Translations under genes and position numbers: made by a program
Shown here: one piece after another, positions 52,366 through 61,532 of the stretch
Layout: every line of letters starts with the position of its first letter
How positions within the stretch are numbered: position 1 is the first letter of the stretch
Notes under the pieces: model-generated
Told to the model about the DNA's origin: nothing
Seen by the model: the letters and a program-made list of their open reading frames with translations, nothing else
The model's database searches: none
NCBI RefSeq assembly: GCF_002217755.1
Contig: NZ_BCFL01000016.1
Coordinates: 602,319 to 666,318 of the forward strand
Direction: 5' to 3'
Origin: Streptomyces hyaluromycini
Lineage (GTDB): Bacteria > Actinomycetota > Actinomycetes > Streptomycetales > Streptomycetaceae
DNA: 64,000 nt

Positions 52366-53724
52366 TTACCCAGCCGCGCGCAAGGTCAGACAGTCCCTGG
52401 AGAGCACGCGGGCCAGTGACTCCACGACCTCGGGAGCGTAGTCCCCGGCAGTGGCCAGGCGTAACTCCTCCAGCGCGGTCAGCGGCCCGCCGGGCCCGGA
52501 ATCCCGGGCCTTCTCCTCGTACGCGTTGACGGCCCGCACGATCCGCGCGGCGACCGGCTGCTCCCGGTACGGGTCGGCCTGCCGCTCCACGACCACGGCG
52601 ACCGCCGCGTCCACCCCGGTCTGCCGCACGACGGCCCCGCCGAGCAGGGCTATCCGCCGCTGCTCCGCCGCCGGCAGCCCGGCGGTGGCCCCGGCGGGCA
52701 TCGGGTCGACAAGACTGAGCTGGCCGATGTCGTGCATCAGCGCCGCGTACTCCAGCACGGTGAGCTCCGCTTGGGACAGCCCCAGGTCCCGCCCGACGGC
52801 CTGGCTCAGCGTGGCCACCCGGCGGGCGTGCCCGGCCGGGGTGTATCCCGCTATCTCGGTGGCGCGGGCGAGGGAGGCGATGGTCTGCCGGTAGGTGGCC
52901 CGGACGGCCGCGTACCGGCGCAGGGACAGCTGGGTGAGGAGCAGGGGCAGACAGAAGACGGGCAGCGCCCACAGCCCGACGACGGCGACGGCCAGCGCCA
53001 TCACCGCCCCGGTGGCGCAGACGGCGGACCCGATGCCGAGCAGCCCGCGCAGCTCGTCCCGCAGCAGCGGCCCGAACGGCCACCCCGTGCGGGAGTGGGC
53101 CTGCCCGGCTGCGAGCACGGCGTCGCACAACGCGGTGAGCACGAGCAGCGCGACGAGCAGCAGCGCGTACGCCGGTCCGCCCCACTGCTCCAACACGCCC
53201 CTGCTGTAGAGGGGTTGGAAGCAGACGGCGGCGAAGCCGACGGTGAGGACGCGGCGGGCGAGATGGTCGAGGGTGGGCCGCCGCCCGCCGGCTATGTGCG
53301 GGACGCTGCCGAGCAGCGAGGCCGCGCAGACGACGGTGACGACCTGGAAGGCCCCGTCGTGTGTGGCCACCCCGGCGTCGGCGCCGAGCAGGGCGTAGGC
53401 GAGCCCGCCGGCGGCCCCGAGCGGGGCGGCCTCCCGCACCTCGGCGCCGGTCCACCGGGCCCGCTCCCCGATGCCGACGAGCACACCGAAGGCGAGGGCG
53501 ATGCCGCGGTCGCCGAGGCCCTCCCAGAGGGTGCCGGCGAGACAGCCGAGGGCGAGCAGCAGGGCGGCGAGGCGGATGCATCCGAGCGCGGCGAGACGGC
53601 GGAAGCCGGGTCCCGGGGCCAAACCGGCCGGACCGGCCGAGCCGTCGCCGACAGAGCCGCTGCTCGCCTGTGCGAAGCCGCGGCCGGCCGGTCCCGGGGC
53701 GAACGCCGGCTCACCGGGCATCAC
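52366..53724 (-). CDS. HD-domain integral membrane protein lacking the GYP motif
   Basis: 452 residues. About seven spans fill residues 45-270. The cytoplasmic C-terminal domain has the start of an HD domain (GYTPAGHARRVATLSQAVGR; LEYAALMHDIGQLSL), but where HD-GYP enzymes have HHHE-RxDGSGYP, this one reads VVVERQADPYREQPV. The second metal/His cluster is therefore gone and catalysis is doubtful. Its start overlaps the stop of the complete HD-GYP gene (TGATG; GTG 53724 or ATG 53721). It may be a sensory or regulatory partner of the upstream protein. Confidence 0.82.
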   Translation of the reverse strand: MMPGEPAFAPGPAGRGFAQASSGSVGDGSAGPAGLAPGPGFRRLAALGCIRLAALLLALGCLAGTLWEGLGDRGIALAFGVLVGIGERARWTGAEVREAAPLGAAGGLAYALLGADAGVATHDGAFQVVTVVCAASLLGSVPHIAGGRRPTLDHLARRVLTVGFAAVCFQPLYSRGVLEQWGGPAYALLLVALLVLTALCDAVLAAGQAHSRTGWPFGPLLRDELRGLLGIGSAVCATGAVMALAVAVVGLWALPVFCLPLLLTQLSLRRYAAVRATYRQTIASLARATEIAGYTPAGHARRVATLSQAVGRDLGLSQAELTVLEYAALMHDIGQLSLVDPMPAGATAGLPAAEQRRIALLGGAVVRQTGVDAAVAVVVERQADPYREQPVAARIVRAVNAYEEKARDSGPGGPLTALEELRLATAGDYAPEVVESLARVLSRDCLTLRAAG

Positions 53725-55094
53725 AGGGCACCTCGCCCGACGCTTTCGCGGTCACCGTCCGGCGGACCGGAGACGGACGGGCCGGACGCGTCGGACGCGT
53801 CGGACGGCTGGACGTCGGCGGTGACCGCGGGGTGCCAGCCGTGCCTGGCCAGCGCTCGCGCCAGGGCGTCGACGACCCCCGTGTCGAAGTGCCGCCCGGC
53901 GCACCGCCGTAACTCCGCCACCGCGACGGCCACCGGCCGGGCCCGGCTGTAGGAGCGGGTCGACGTCATCGCGTCGAAGGCGTCGGCGACGGCGACCACG
54001 CGGGCGGATTCCGGGATCTGGGTGCCCACCAGTCCGTAGGGGTAGCCGCTGCCGTCGATGCGCTCGTGGTGGTGGAGGATCGCCGCGCGGGCCTCGCCAA
54101 GGAAGGAGATCCCGCGCACCATCTCGTGGCCGTACTCGGGGTGCAGTTCGATGATCCGCCGTTCCTCCGGAGTGAGCGGCCCGTTCTTGCGGAGCAGCCG
54201 GGTGGGCACGCCCAGCTTTCCCACGTCGTGGAGGATGCCGGCGAAGCGGAGCACCTCCACCCGGTCGTCGTCCAGGCCCAGCTCGCGGGCGATCATCACG
54301 GAGGCCTGTCCGACCCGCTCGCTGTGCCCGCGGGTGTACCCGTCCTTGATGTCGACGGCCTGGACGAGCGCGCGGATGGTGGCCTGGTGGGCGGCGCGCT
54401 CCCGGTGGTACTGGGCGAACACCCACCAGGACACGCACATCGGCAGCAGGACGAGCAGCGCGGCGACGGGACCGTACGGGCTGCGCCAGAGCACGGCCAT
54501 CATCAGCCCCGCCAGCCCGTGCACCCCGACCGGGGCGAGGGAGCGGGACAGCAGACCGCGCCAGGCCCGGCGTACCGGCACCCTCTCGGCCACCGCGAGA
54601 ATCCCGCCGTCCAGCAGGGCGAGGACCGCGCAGAAGGCCAGCACGGCCGCGCCGCAGGGCAGCAGTGCGTACGGGAAGTCGGAGTCCACCACCGCGTCCC
54701 GCCCGCCCAGCGCCCAGTGCACACGCCCCGCGCCCCACACCGCGAGCGCCAGCTCGGCCGCCCGCCAGGTCCGGCGCAGTGCCTGCGGGCGTTGCTCGGC
54801 GCGCGAGAGCAGCGCACCCGGCAGCGGTACGAGCGCCGCGGCCGGCGGTGGCAGCAGGAAGGCGCCGGCGAGCAGCACCGGGTAGAAGGTGCCGCCGAGA
54901 CGGCGCCGTACGACGTGCTCGCAGGCCGCGTACAGCGCGGCGAGGAGCGCGACGACCCACCACGGCGTGACAGCCCACCACGGCGTGACTGCCCGCCACG
55001 GCGTACGGACGCCCGGCAGATGCAGTACACAGAGCAGGGCGGCAAGGGCGACACAGGTCACGTACGCGCGTACCCGTGCCGGAACCGCCTCCAT
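53721..55094 (-). CDS. Membrane HD-GYP-domain c-di-GMP phosphodiesterase candidate
   Basis: 457 residues. Six or seven spans lie in residues 8-220, with an odd WWAVTPWWVV repeat near 38 from a short tandem DNA repeat. The C-terminal HD-GYP domain is intact: DGYTRGHSERVGQASVMIAR, GILHDVGKLGVP, HHHERIDGSGYPYGL and VADAFDAMTSTRSYS. HD-GYP proteins hydrolyse c-di-GMP to GMP or pGpG. In Streptomyces c-di-GMP controls BldD, and a BldD box is present upstream of sigH in this window. Active-site completeness supports activity, but it is not shown. Confidence 0.9.
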   Translation of the reverse strand: MEAVPARVRAYVTCVALAALLCVLHLPGVRTPWRAVTPWWAVTPWWVVALLAALYAACEHVVRRRLGGTFYPVLLAGAFLLPPPAAALVPLPGALLSRAEQRPQALRRTWRAAELALAVWGAGRVHWALGGRDAVVDSDFPYALLPCGAAVLAFCAVLALLDGGILAVAERVPVRRAWRGLLSRSLAPVGVHGLAGLMMAVLWRSPYGPVAALLVLLPMCVSWWVFAQYHRERAAHQATIRALVQAVDIKDGYTRGHSERVGQASVMIARELGLDDDRVEVLRFAGILHDVGKLGVPTRLLRKNGPLTPEERRIIELHPEYGHEMVRGISFLGEARAAILHHHERIDGSGYPYGLVGTQIPESARVVAVADAFDAMTSTRSYSRARPVAVAVAELRRCAGRHFDTGVVDALARALARHGWHPAVTADVQPSDASDASGPSVSGPPDGDRESVGRGAL

Positions 55095-55232
55095 CTCGCC
55101 CCTCCCCCGACCATGCCCGTCCAGGCTCCGGAGCCTAGGGCGGGAGCCGGAGGGTGCGGGGGCTTATGACCGGAGGATTAGCACGTTCGGGTGACGGGAC
55201 ACCGGGGCGCGAACGGCCCGGCGCCGCCGCGG

Positions 55233-55568
55233 TCAGCTCTCCGGAGCGACCGGGGTGACCTGCGCGGCCGGAGCGGCCTGGGCAGCCGCGACGTCGTGTT
55301 CCGGGACGGTCTGGCCCGAGCGGATCAGATCCAGCCGCCCGAGCACCTTGGCCCGCAGGTCACTGGGCACGTCGTCATGCCCGCAGCACCGCTTGACCAG
55401 CTTCTTCACGGCCTGCTCAAGCCCGTACTTCTCCAGGCACGGGGAGCACTCGTCGAAGTGCTGCCTGAACTTGACGCGATCGACGTCCGGCATCTCACTG
55501 TCGAGGAACTCGTACAGATGATCGAGTACCTCACTGCAGTCCGTCTCGTGCGGCTCTCCGCAGCTCAT
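55233..55568 (-). CDS. rsrA: Redox-sensing zinc anti-sigma factor RsrA
   Basis: 111 residues. Zinc and thiol-switch residues: C3, C11, H37, C41 and C44 ([20 protein letters not shown]), plus C61/C62. This is the ZAS domain. Reduced RsrA holds sigma-R; disulfide stress forms a C11-C44 bond, zinc leaves and sigma-R is freed. Its ATG overlaps the sigR stop (ATGA), giving coupled synthesis. The C-terminal part is an Ala/Pro-rich extension, a few residues longer than in S. coelicolor. Confidence 0.97.
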   Translation of the reverse strand: MSCGEPHETDCSEVLDHLYEFLDSEMPDVDRVKFRQHFDECSPCLEKYGLEQAVKKLVKRCCGHDDVPSDLRAKVLGRLDLIRSGQTVPEHDVAAAQAAPAAQVTPVAPES

Positions 55569-56413
55569 GAGCCCGAGCCTTTCGCTTCGTTCGACTCTCC
55601 GGCACCGGCCGGGACGAGCCCGCGCTCACGCGCGTAGTCCTCCAGCATGCCGCGCAGTTGACGGCGGCCCCGGTGCAGCCGGGACATCACCGTACCGATG
55701 GGTGTCCCCATGATGTCCGCGATCTCCTTGTACGCAAAGCCCTCGACGTCGGCGAGATAGACGGCGATGCGGAATTCCTCGGGGATCGCCTGCAGCGCTT
55801 CCTTCACGTCCGAGTCGGGCAGGTGGTCGAGCGCCTGCGACTCCGCGGAGCGCAGACCGGTCGACATGTGCGACTCGGCGCGGGCGAGCTGCCAGTCCTC
55901 GATCTCCTCGGCCGCGGAGCGCTGGGGCTCGCGCTGCTTCTTGCGGTACGAGTTGATGAAGGTGTTCGTGAGAATGCGGTACAGCCAGGCCTTGAGGTTG
56001 GTGCCCTCGCGGAACTGGTGGAAGGACGCGTACGCCTTGGCGTAGGTCTCCTGCACCAGGTCCTCGGCGTCGGCCGGGTTGCGGGTCATGCGCAGCGCGG
56101 CCGAGTACATCTGGTCGAGGAATTCGAGCGCGTCGCGTTCGAAGCGCGCGGTGCGCTCCGAGGTCGACTCCGCGCTGACGCCCTGGCCCTCGGGCAGCTC
56201 CGCCTGGCCGTTGTCGGTCCCTGCGTCGGTACCGGTGACCGGACCCACCTCCTCAAGTTCCCGGGCAGGACCGAAACCGATCCCACTCGTCTCGGAGGAT
56301 AGAACACGACCCGTGCCTGCCGCCGCTCGAATAGGAGCGGTCTTGGCCGCGTGCAGCACCGACCAGTCCAGGTCAACGCGGCTGTCGCGGCTCGGGCAGA
56401 TGGTCGAACCCAT
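55565..56413 (-). CDS. sigR: ECF sigma factor sigma-R, with long isoform
   Basis: 282 residues from ATG 56413 (sigma-R' isoform) or 227 residues from GTG 56248, the usual sigma-R. The extension is exactly 55 residues, as reported for the unstable sigma-R' of S. coelicolor. Region 2 is [20 protein letters not shown] with [20 protein letters not shown], and region 4 is [20 protein letters not shown] then [20 protein letters not shown]. It drives thiol-stress genes such as trxB/A. Its own stress-inducible promoter is at 56470-56499. rsrA follows with a four-base overlap. Confidence 0.96.
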   Translation of the reverse strand: MGSTICPSRDSRVDLDWSVLHAAKTAPIRAAAGTGRVLSSETSGIGFGPARELEEVGPVTGTDAGTDNGQAELPEGQGVSAESTSERTARFERDALEFLDQMYSAALRMTRNPADAEDLVQETYAKAYASFHQFREGTNLKAWLYRILTNTFINSYRKKQREPQRSAAEEIEDWQLARAESHMSTGLRSAESQALDHLPDSDVKEALQAIPEEFRIAVYLADVEGFAYKEIADIMGTPIGTVMSRLHRGRRQLRGMLEDYARERGLVPAGAGESNEAKGSGS

Positions 56414-56469
56414 GCGGCGGACTTCCTCTCCTTCGGCGTCGGCGCTGGTGCCCCAGCACTTCTGTCCGC

Positions 56470-56499
56470 CTCAACAGTGGTCCGTTGCACAACATTCCC
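56470..56499 (-). promoter_or_regulatory. sigma-R-dependent promoter (sigRp2)
   Basis: Read on the minus strand: GGGAAT (56499-56494), 18 bases, GTTGAG (56475-56470). The elements and spacing equal the sigma-R consensus (GGGAAT-N18-GTT) and the known sigRp2 of S. coelicolor. It lies 57 bases before the long sigR start, so the induced transcript encodes sigma-R'. Confidence 0.92.
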
Positions 56500-56504
56500 G
56501 GGCG

Positions 56505-57137
56505 TTACCCGAGTGCCACGGTCCACGCGAGGACCGCGTCCGTGATGATGGTCACTGCCCGTTCCTGCCCGATCTCCGCACGTTTGGGCACGGCGAAACC
56601 GTGATCGCCGCCCGGCACCTCGACGAGTTCGTACGCCCCGTCCGGGAACTCGGCCGGCTTCCCGAACGGGTCGTTCCCGCCCTGCACGACGAGCGTGGGC
56701 ACCCCGGCACCCAGCAGCTCCTCGGCCCGCGACTTCTCCGGCCTGCCCGGCGGGTGCAGCGGAAAACCGAGGGCGAGGACGGCGGCCGCCCCCAGCTCCG
56801 TCGCTGTCCGGCAGGCGACCCGGGCTCCGGCACTGCGCCCGCCCGACACCACCGGCAGCCCCGGCGCGGCGAGCGCGGGCCACACCCCCCGCCAGCCCAC
56901 GTCGAGCGTCTTCGGCGCGGGCGCGACCTTCTTCCCGGCGACCCGCCAGGGCTGCTCGACGAGTGCGACGGTCACGCCGTGCTCCGGCAGGACCGCTGCG
57001 ATCGCCCGGAGATCCCGTGCCTCGATGCCACCACCCGCCCCATGGCCGAGGGCGAGCACCAGCCGCGCCTGCTCCGCCTCGTGCCAGGTGATGCGGGCGT
57101 CCCCCGCCTCCGTACCGACGATCTTCGCTGTGGTCAC
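56505..57137 (-). CDS. Alpha/beta-hydrolase (dienelactone hydrolase-like)
   Basis: 210 residues. An ALGHGAGGGIEARDL oxyanion region, nucleophile elbow VSGGRSAGARVACR (Ser), acid in LVVQGGNDPFGKPAEF and catalytic His in PGGDHGFAVPKR. A hydrolase of the dienelactone/KANL3-like family; substrate unknown. It ends six bases from the sigR -35 element, so transcription from its own promoter could read through into sigR. Confidence 0.88.
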   Translation of the reverse strand: MTTAKIVGTEAGDARITWHEAEQARLVLALGHGAGGGIEARDLRAIAAVLPEHGVTVALVEQPWRVAGKKVAPAPKTLDVGWRGVWPALAAPGLPVVSGGRSAGARVACRTATELGAAAVLALGFPLHPPGRPEKSRAEELLGAGVPTLVVQGGNDPFGKPAEFPDGAYELVEVPGGDHGFAVPKRAEIGQERAVTIITDAVLAWTVALG

Positions 57138-57146
57138 ACCCGAAGG

Positions 57147-57962
57147 CTAGAAGAGTGTGCCCTCCTCGGGCGCCTCCAGCTCCGTCAGCAGCTCCGGGCC
57201 GTTGTTGCGGACGTTGCTGACCGCCGTGGAGACCGGGTAGGCCCGCATCAGGCCCTCCGGCGGCGGGGCGAGCAGCGAGCGCAGGTCCTCGGCGTCCGTC
57301 CGGGCCGGGTCGAGCCAGGCGTCCCACCGGTCGGGGGTCAGCATCAGCGGCATCCGGGGATGGATGTCGGACAACGTCCGCGGCCCCTCGGCGGGCGCCA
57401 CGGCCAGCGGCGCGGTCTCCGCCTCCGTGGTGATCACCGAGCAGGTCGCCCACCAGGCCAGCGGGTGCTCGTCGGGCAGCGTACGGTCGCGCCAGAACTC
57501 GTACAGCCCGGCCATCGCGAACACCGAGCCGTCGGCCGGGAGCACGAAGTACGGCTGCTTGCGCGGCCGCTTCTTCCTCCCCTCGACCTCCAGGTCCCGC
57601 TCCTCCTTCGCCGTGACCCACTCGTAGTAGCCGTCGGCGGGCAGGATGCAGCGGCGGGCGGCGAAGGCACGGCGGTACGACGGCTTCTCGTGCACGGTCT
57701 CGGCCCGCGCGTTGATCATCCGGGCGCCGCCCTCGGGCGACTTGGCCCAGGAGGGCACCAGCCCCCACTTGAGCCGGCGCAGCTGGCGAACCGGACGGCG
57801 GTCGTCGGCGTCTTTCAACGGACGGTCGAGAACGGCGTAGACCTCCTTGGTCGGAGCCACGTTGTAGTCCGGTCCCAGGGTCTCCTCGGGCTCCCACTTC
57901 TCTATTTCAAAGACTCCTGCGAGATCCTCGGGCCTACGACTGGATGCATACCGTCCGCACAT
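57147..57962 (-). CDS. SOS-response-associated peptidase (SRAP/YedK/HMCES family)
   Basis: 271 residues beginning MCGRYASSRRPEDLAGVFEI. Catalytic Cys2 is exposed after removal of Met1 and forms a thiazolidine crosslink with abasic DNA. Other conserved residues: YNVAPTKEV (Asn), RMINARAETV, CILPADGYYEW (Glu) and DIHPRMPLML (His). It protects abasic sites in single-stranded DNA. Stop of this gene is nine bases before the hydrolase start, so they are probably co-transcribed. Confidence 0.94.
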   Translation of the reverse strand: MCGRYASSRRPEDLAGVFEIEKWEPEETLGPDYNVAPTKEVYAVLDRPLKDADDRRPVRQLRRLKWGLVPSWAKSPEGGARMINARAETVHEKPSYRRAFAARRCILPADGYYEWVTAKEERDLEVEGRKKRPRKQPYFVLPADGSVFAMAGLYEFWRDRTLPDEHPLAWWATCSVITTEAETAPLAVAPAEGPRTLSDIHPRMPLMLTPDRWDAWLDPARTDAEDLRSLLAPPPEGLMRAYPVSTAVSNVRNNGPELLTELEAPEEGTLF

Positions 57963-58066
57963 ACGTGCAACACTGCCAGGCCCACCCGTCGCCCGACCAC
58001 CACCTCACAACGACGGCGCTACGCGCCGACACCTTCCGACTGACCAGAGGGAGCAACCGCCGCACC

Positions 58067-58789
58067 ATGGACAGCATCGCCGCCCTCGCGCTGCCCGACC
58101 TCTGGGACCGTCTGACGGGCACCCAGTCCGACCCCGATCTGTGGGTGGTGCTCGCGACACTGGTCGCCGCGCTCGCGGTGGTCGTCCCGCACAACCCGTG
58201 GCGGATATCCCGCAACGCCATCACGATCGCCCACGAGGGCGGCCACGGCCTGACCGCCCTGCTCACCGGCCGCCAGCTCACCGGCATCCGGCTGCACTCC
58301 GACACCAGCGGCCTCACGCTCAGCCGGGGCAAGCCGCACGGCATCGGCATGATCCTCACGGCGGCTGCGGGCTACACGGCGCCCCCGCTGCTCGGCCTGG
58401 GCGGCGCGGCCCTCCTCGGCGCCGGCCGCATCACCCTCCTGCTCTGGCTCGCCACCGCCCTGCTCGTCGTGATGCTGGTGATGATCCGCAACGCGTACGG
58501 CGTCCTGACGGTGTTCCTGGCGGGCGGCACCTTCCTGCTGGTGTCCTGGCTGGCGGGCCCCCAGGTACAGGCGGCGTTCGCGTACGCCGTGGTGTGGTTC
58601 CTGCTGCTGGGCGGAGTCCGTCCGGCATTCGAACTCCAGGCGAAGCGCTCCCGCGGCGGCGCCGGCGACTCGGACGCGGACCAGCTGTCGAGGCTGACCC
58701 ATCTCCCGGCGGGCGTATGGCTGTTCCTGTTCCACACGGTGTCCCTGTGCTCACTGATCGGCGGCGGACGCTGGCTGCTCGGTATGTGA
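58067..58789 (+). CDS. M50-like membrane metalloprotease family protein
   Basis: 240 residues from ATG 58067. The zinc motif HEGGHGLTALL (about residue 57) is in the first of about six spans, with further helices near GMILTAAAGYTAPPLLGLGG and TLLLWLATALLVVMLVMIR. The family (M50B-like, in actinobacteria) contains the HExxH-type motif but lacks the usual second LDG motif in a clear form, so protease activity is uncertain. It is divergent from the SRAP gene; the frame is open to 57944. Confidence 0.82.
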   Translation: MDSIAALALPDLWDRLTGTQSDPDLWVVLATLVAALAVVVPHNPWRISRNAITIAHEGGHGLTALLTGRQLTGIRLHSDTSGLTLSRGKPHGIGMILTAAAGYTAPPLLGLGGAALLGAGRITLLLWLATALLVVMLVMIRNAYGVLTVFLAGGTFLLVSWLAGPQVQAAFAYAVVWFLLLGGVRPAFELQAKRSRGGAGDSDADQLSRLTHLPAGVWLFLFHTVSLCSLIGGGRWLLGM

Positions 58790-58940
58790 CCAGCACATCG
58801 CAGCCGACGGCAGCGCAGCCAACCCAAAGGGGCGCGGGGCTGTATTCGACTTGCGGCTCCGCCGCGCGGGCGCGACCAGCACCTCACAGCCAACGGCAGC
58901 GCAGCCAACCCAAAGGGGCGCGGGGAACTGCGCGCTCAGC
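58788..58940 (+). repeat. 86-bp tandem duplication containing dispersed element copies 7a (long) and 7b (short)
   Basis: GACCAGCACATCGCAGCCGA at 58788 and GACCAGCACCTCACAGCCAA at 58874 begin two copies 86 bp apart. Each ends in AACCCAAAGGGGCGCGGGG. The first copy continues with the long arm (CTGTATTCGACTTGCGGC and the CTCCGCCGC hairpin), the second with the short arm AACTGCGCG. The first copy begins inside the TGA of the M50 gene. Confidence 0.88.
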
Positions 58941-59024
58941 CCCCACGGCGCCGCACCCGACCACCGACCCCCACGGCGCCGCACCCGACCACCGACCCCC
59001 ACGGCGCCGCACCCGACCACCGGC
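58941..59024 (+). repeat. 28-bp tandem repeat, three units, upstream of aroA
   Basis: Three adjacent copies of the unit CCCCACGGCGCCGCACCCGA + CCACCGAC (58941-58968, 58969-58996, 58997-59024); the third ends GGC instead of GAC. GGCGCC is self-complementary in each. It ends 81 bases before the aroA start, in the promoter region. Confidence 0.92.
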
Positions 59025-59105
59025 CTCCCCGCAGAGCGGCGCCGCACCCGCTCCCCGGCCGCCCGCCCACCGGCTCATACCGCCCCCTGCCACTAAAGTG
59101 ACCCC

Positions 59106-60434
59106 ATGGCCGCAAACCCCACCGCACCAACCGCCCTCTGGCCCGCCCCCCACGCGCGCGGAGCCGTCGACGCGACGGTTCACGTGCCGGGGTCCAAGTC
59201 GGTCACCAACCGCGCCCTCGTCCTCGCCGCCCTCGCCTCCGAACCGGGCTGGCTGCGCCGCCCCCTCCGCTCCCGCGACACCCTGCTGATGGCCGGCGCC
59301 CTGCGCGCGATGGGCGTCGGCATCGACGAGGGCGTGGGCCCGGACGGCTCCGGCGAGGCCTGGCGGGTGCTCCCCGCAGGGCTCCGCGGCCCCGCCACCG
59401 TCGACGTCGGCAACGCCGGCACCGTGATGCGCTTCCTCCCGCCCGTCGCCGCCCTCGCCGCAGGCGACATCCGCTTCGACGGCGACCCCCGCTCCTACGA
59501 GCGCCCCCTGCACGGCGTGATCGACGCCCTGCGCGTCCTCGGCGCCCGGATCGACGACGACGCCCGGGGCGCGCTCCCGCTGACCGTGCACGGCGGCGGC
59601 GCGCTGGACGGCGGCCCGGTGTCCATCGACGCCTCGTCCTCCTCCCAGTTCGTGTCGGCCCTCCTGCTCTCCGGCCCGCGCTTCAACCAGGGCGTCGAGG
59701 TCCGCCACACCGGCCGGAGCCTCCCCTCCCTCCCCCACATCCGGATGACCGTCGACATGCTGCGCGCGGTCGGCGCCCAGGTGGACACCCCGGAGTCGGG
59801 CGGCGAGCCGAACGTCTGGCGGGTCACCCCGGGCGCCCTGCTCGGCCGGGACCTCACCGTCGAGCCGGACCTCTCGAACGCCCAGCCGTTCCTCGCCGCG
59901 GCCCTGGTGACGGGCGGCAGGGTGCTGATCCCGGACTGGCCGTCCCGGACGACCCAGCCGGGCGACCGGCTGCGCGAGATCTTCACCGAGATGGGTGGCT
60001 CCTGCGAACTGACCGAGTACGGCCTGGAGTTCACCGGCTCGGGCCGGATCCACGGCATCGATGTCGACCTGGGTGACGTCGGCGAGCTGACCCCCGGCAT
60101 CGCGGCGGTCGCCGCCCTCGCGGACACCCCCTCCACGCTGCGCGGGGTCTCGCACCTCCGGCTGCACGAGACGGACCGGCTGGCCGCGCTCACCAAGGAG
60201 ATCAACGAGCTCGGCGGTGACGTCACCGAGACCGCCGACGGGCTGCGCATCCGCCCGCGCAAGCTGCACGGCGGCGTCTTCCACACCTACGAGGACCACC
60301 GCATGGCGACGGCCGGTGCGATCATCGGCCTGGCCGTGGCCGGCGTGCAGATCGAGAACGTGGCGACGACGGCGAAGACCCTGCCGGACTTCCCCGACCT
60401 GTGGACCGGGATGCTCGGGAGCGACGGGGCCTAG
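59106..60434 (+). CDS. aroA: 3-Phosphoshikimate 1-carboxyvinyltransferase (EPSP synthase)
   Basis: 442 residues. Substrate-binding boxes: VPGSKSVTNRALVLAALASE, VDVGNAGTVMRFLPPVAALA, RPLHGVIDALRVLGARID and YEDHRMATAGAIIGLAVAGV. It joins shikimate-3-phosphate and PEP to EPSP in the aromatic amino acid pathway. Downstream, rsgA begins 11 bases later in the same direction. Confidence 0.96.
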   Translation: MAANPTAPTALWPAPHARGAVDATVHVPGSKSVTNRALVLAALASEPGWLRRPLRSRDTLLMAGALRAMGVGIDEGVGPDGSGEAWRVLPAGLRGPATVDVGNAGTVMRFLPPVAALAAGDIRFDGDPRSYERPLHGVIDALRVLGARIDDDARGALPLTVHGGGALDGGPVSIDASSSSQFVSALLLSGPRFNQGVEVRHTGRSLPSLPHIRMTVDMLRAVGAQVDTPESGGEPNVWRVTPGALLGRDLTVEPDLSNAQPFLAAALVTGGRVLIPDWPSRTTQPGDRLREIFTEMGGSCELTEYGLEFTGSGRIHGIDVDLGDVGELTPGIAAVAALADTPSTLRGVSHLRLHETDRLAALTKEINELGGDVTETADGLRIRPRKLHGGVFHTYEDHRMATAGAIIGLAVAGVQIENVATTAKTLPDFPDLWTGMLGSDGA

Positions 60435-60445
60435 GGGCGTACGAC

Positions 60446-61456
60446 ATGCGCCGCTACGGCAAGCACACCGACGAGGACGACATCCGCAGCCGTCCCAACC
60501 GCAAGGGCACCCGGCCCCGGACGAACATCCGCCCCGCACACGAGGACGCCGCCGAGGGCATGGTCCTCACCGTGGACCGGGGCCGCCTGACCTGCCTGGT
60601 CGAGGACCGTACGGTCCTGGCGATGAAGGCCCGTGAGCTGGGCCGCAAGGCGGCGGTGGTCGGCGACCGGGTGGCCCTGGTCGGCGACATGTCCGGCAAG
60701 AAGGACACCCTCGCCCGTATCGTGCGCATCGAGGACCGCACGTCCCTGCTCCGCCGTACCGCCGATGACGACGACCCGTTCGAGCGGGTGGTCGTCGCCA
60801 ACGCCGACCAGCTGGCGATCGTCACGGCCCTGGCCGACCCGGAACCCCGCCCCCGGCTCATCGACCGCTGCCTGGTCGCGGCCTTCGACGGCGGCCTCAC
60901 CCCGCTGCTGGTCATGACCAAGTCGGACCTGGCCTCGCCGGACAAGCTCCTGGAGCTGTACGGCGACCTGGAGATCCCCTACGTGGTCACGAGCCGCGAG
61001 GAACTGGTGACGGGCGACGCCGCCGACCGGGTCCGGCAGCATCTCGACGGCAAGATCACGGCGTTCGTCGGCCACTCGGGCGTCGGCAAGACGACGCTGG
61101 TGAACGCCCTGGTCCCGCAGGACCGCCGCCGTTCGACCGGACATGTGAACGCGGTGACGGGCCGGGGCCGCCACACCACGACCTCCGCTCTCGCCCTCCC
61201 CCTGTCCGACGACGGGGGCTGGGTCATCGACACCCCGGGCATCCGTTCCTTCGGCCTGGCCCACATCGACCCGTCCCGGGTGATCCTCGCGTTCCCCGAC
61301 CTGGAGCCCGGCACGGTGAACTGCCCGCGTGCGTGCAGCCACGACGAGCCGGACTGCGCGCTGGACGCCTGGGTCGCCGAGGGCCACGCGGATCCTGCCC
61401 GCCTGTACTCGCTGCGCCGGCTGCTGTCGACGCGGGAGCGCAAGGAAGGCGACTGA
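60446..61456 (+). CDS. rsgA: Ribosome small subunit-dependent GTPase A
   Basis: 336 residues from ATG 60446, with AGGGG eight bases upstream. Circularly permuted GTPase: G4 MTKSDLA first, then G1 GHSGVGKTTLVNALV, G2 GRGRHTTTS and G3 IDTPGI. An OB-fold precedes it (MVLTVDRGRLTCLVEDRTVL). A zinc finger follows (NCPRACSHDEPDCAL, C-x-H-x-C). It helps mature the 30S ribosomal subunit. Genomic link aroA-rsgA is a standard Streptomyces arrangement. Confidence 0.96.
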   Translation: MRRYGKHTDEDDIRSRPNRKGTRPRTNIRPAHEDAAEGMVLTVDRGRLTCLVEDRTVLAMKARELGRKAAVVGDRVALVGDMSGKKDTLARIVRIEDRTSLLRRTADDDDPFERVVVANADQLAIVTALADPEPRPRLIDRCLVAAFDGGLTPLLVMTKSDLASPDKLLELYGDLEIPYVVTSREELVTGDAADRVRQHLDGKITAFVGHSGVGKTTLVNALVPQDRRRSTGHVNAVTGRGRHTTTSALALPLSDDGGWVIDTPGIRSFGLAHIDPSRVILAFPDLEPGTVNCPRACSHDEPDCALDAWVAEGHADPARLYSLRRLLSTRERKEGD

Positions 61457-61532
61457 CCACCGGGGTGTTTGTCATGACCCGAGTTCGGTAAGTGCATAAT
61501 CGCACCGAGCTGGACATACGGGAGGACAGCAC

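Noticed and set aside
61457..61532. Guanidine riboswitch ahead of the SugE/Gdx gene
   Set aside because: The 76-base leader shows only a weak hairpin (GTGC/GCAC) and none of the conserved ykkC or mini-ykkC elements.
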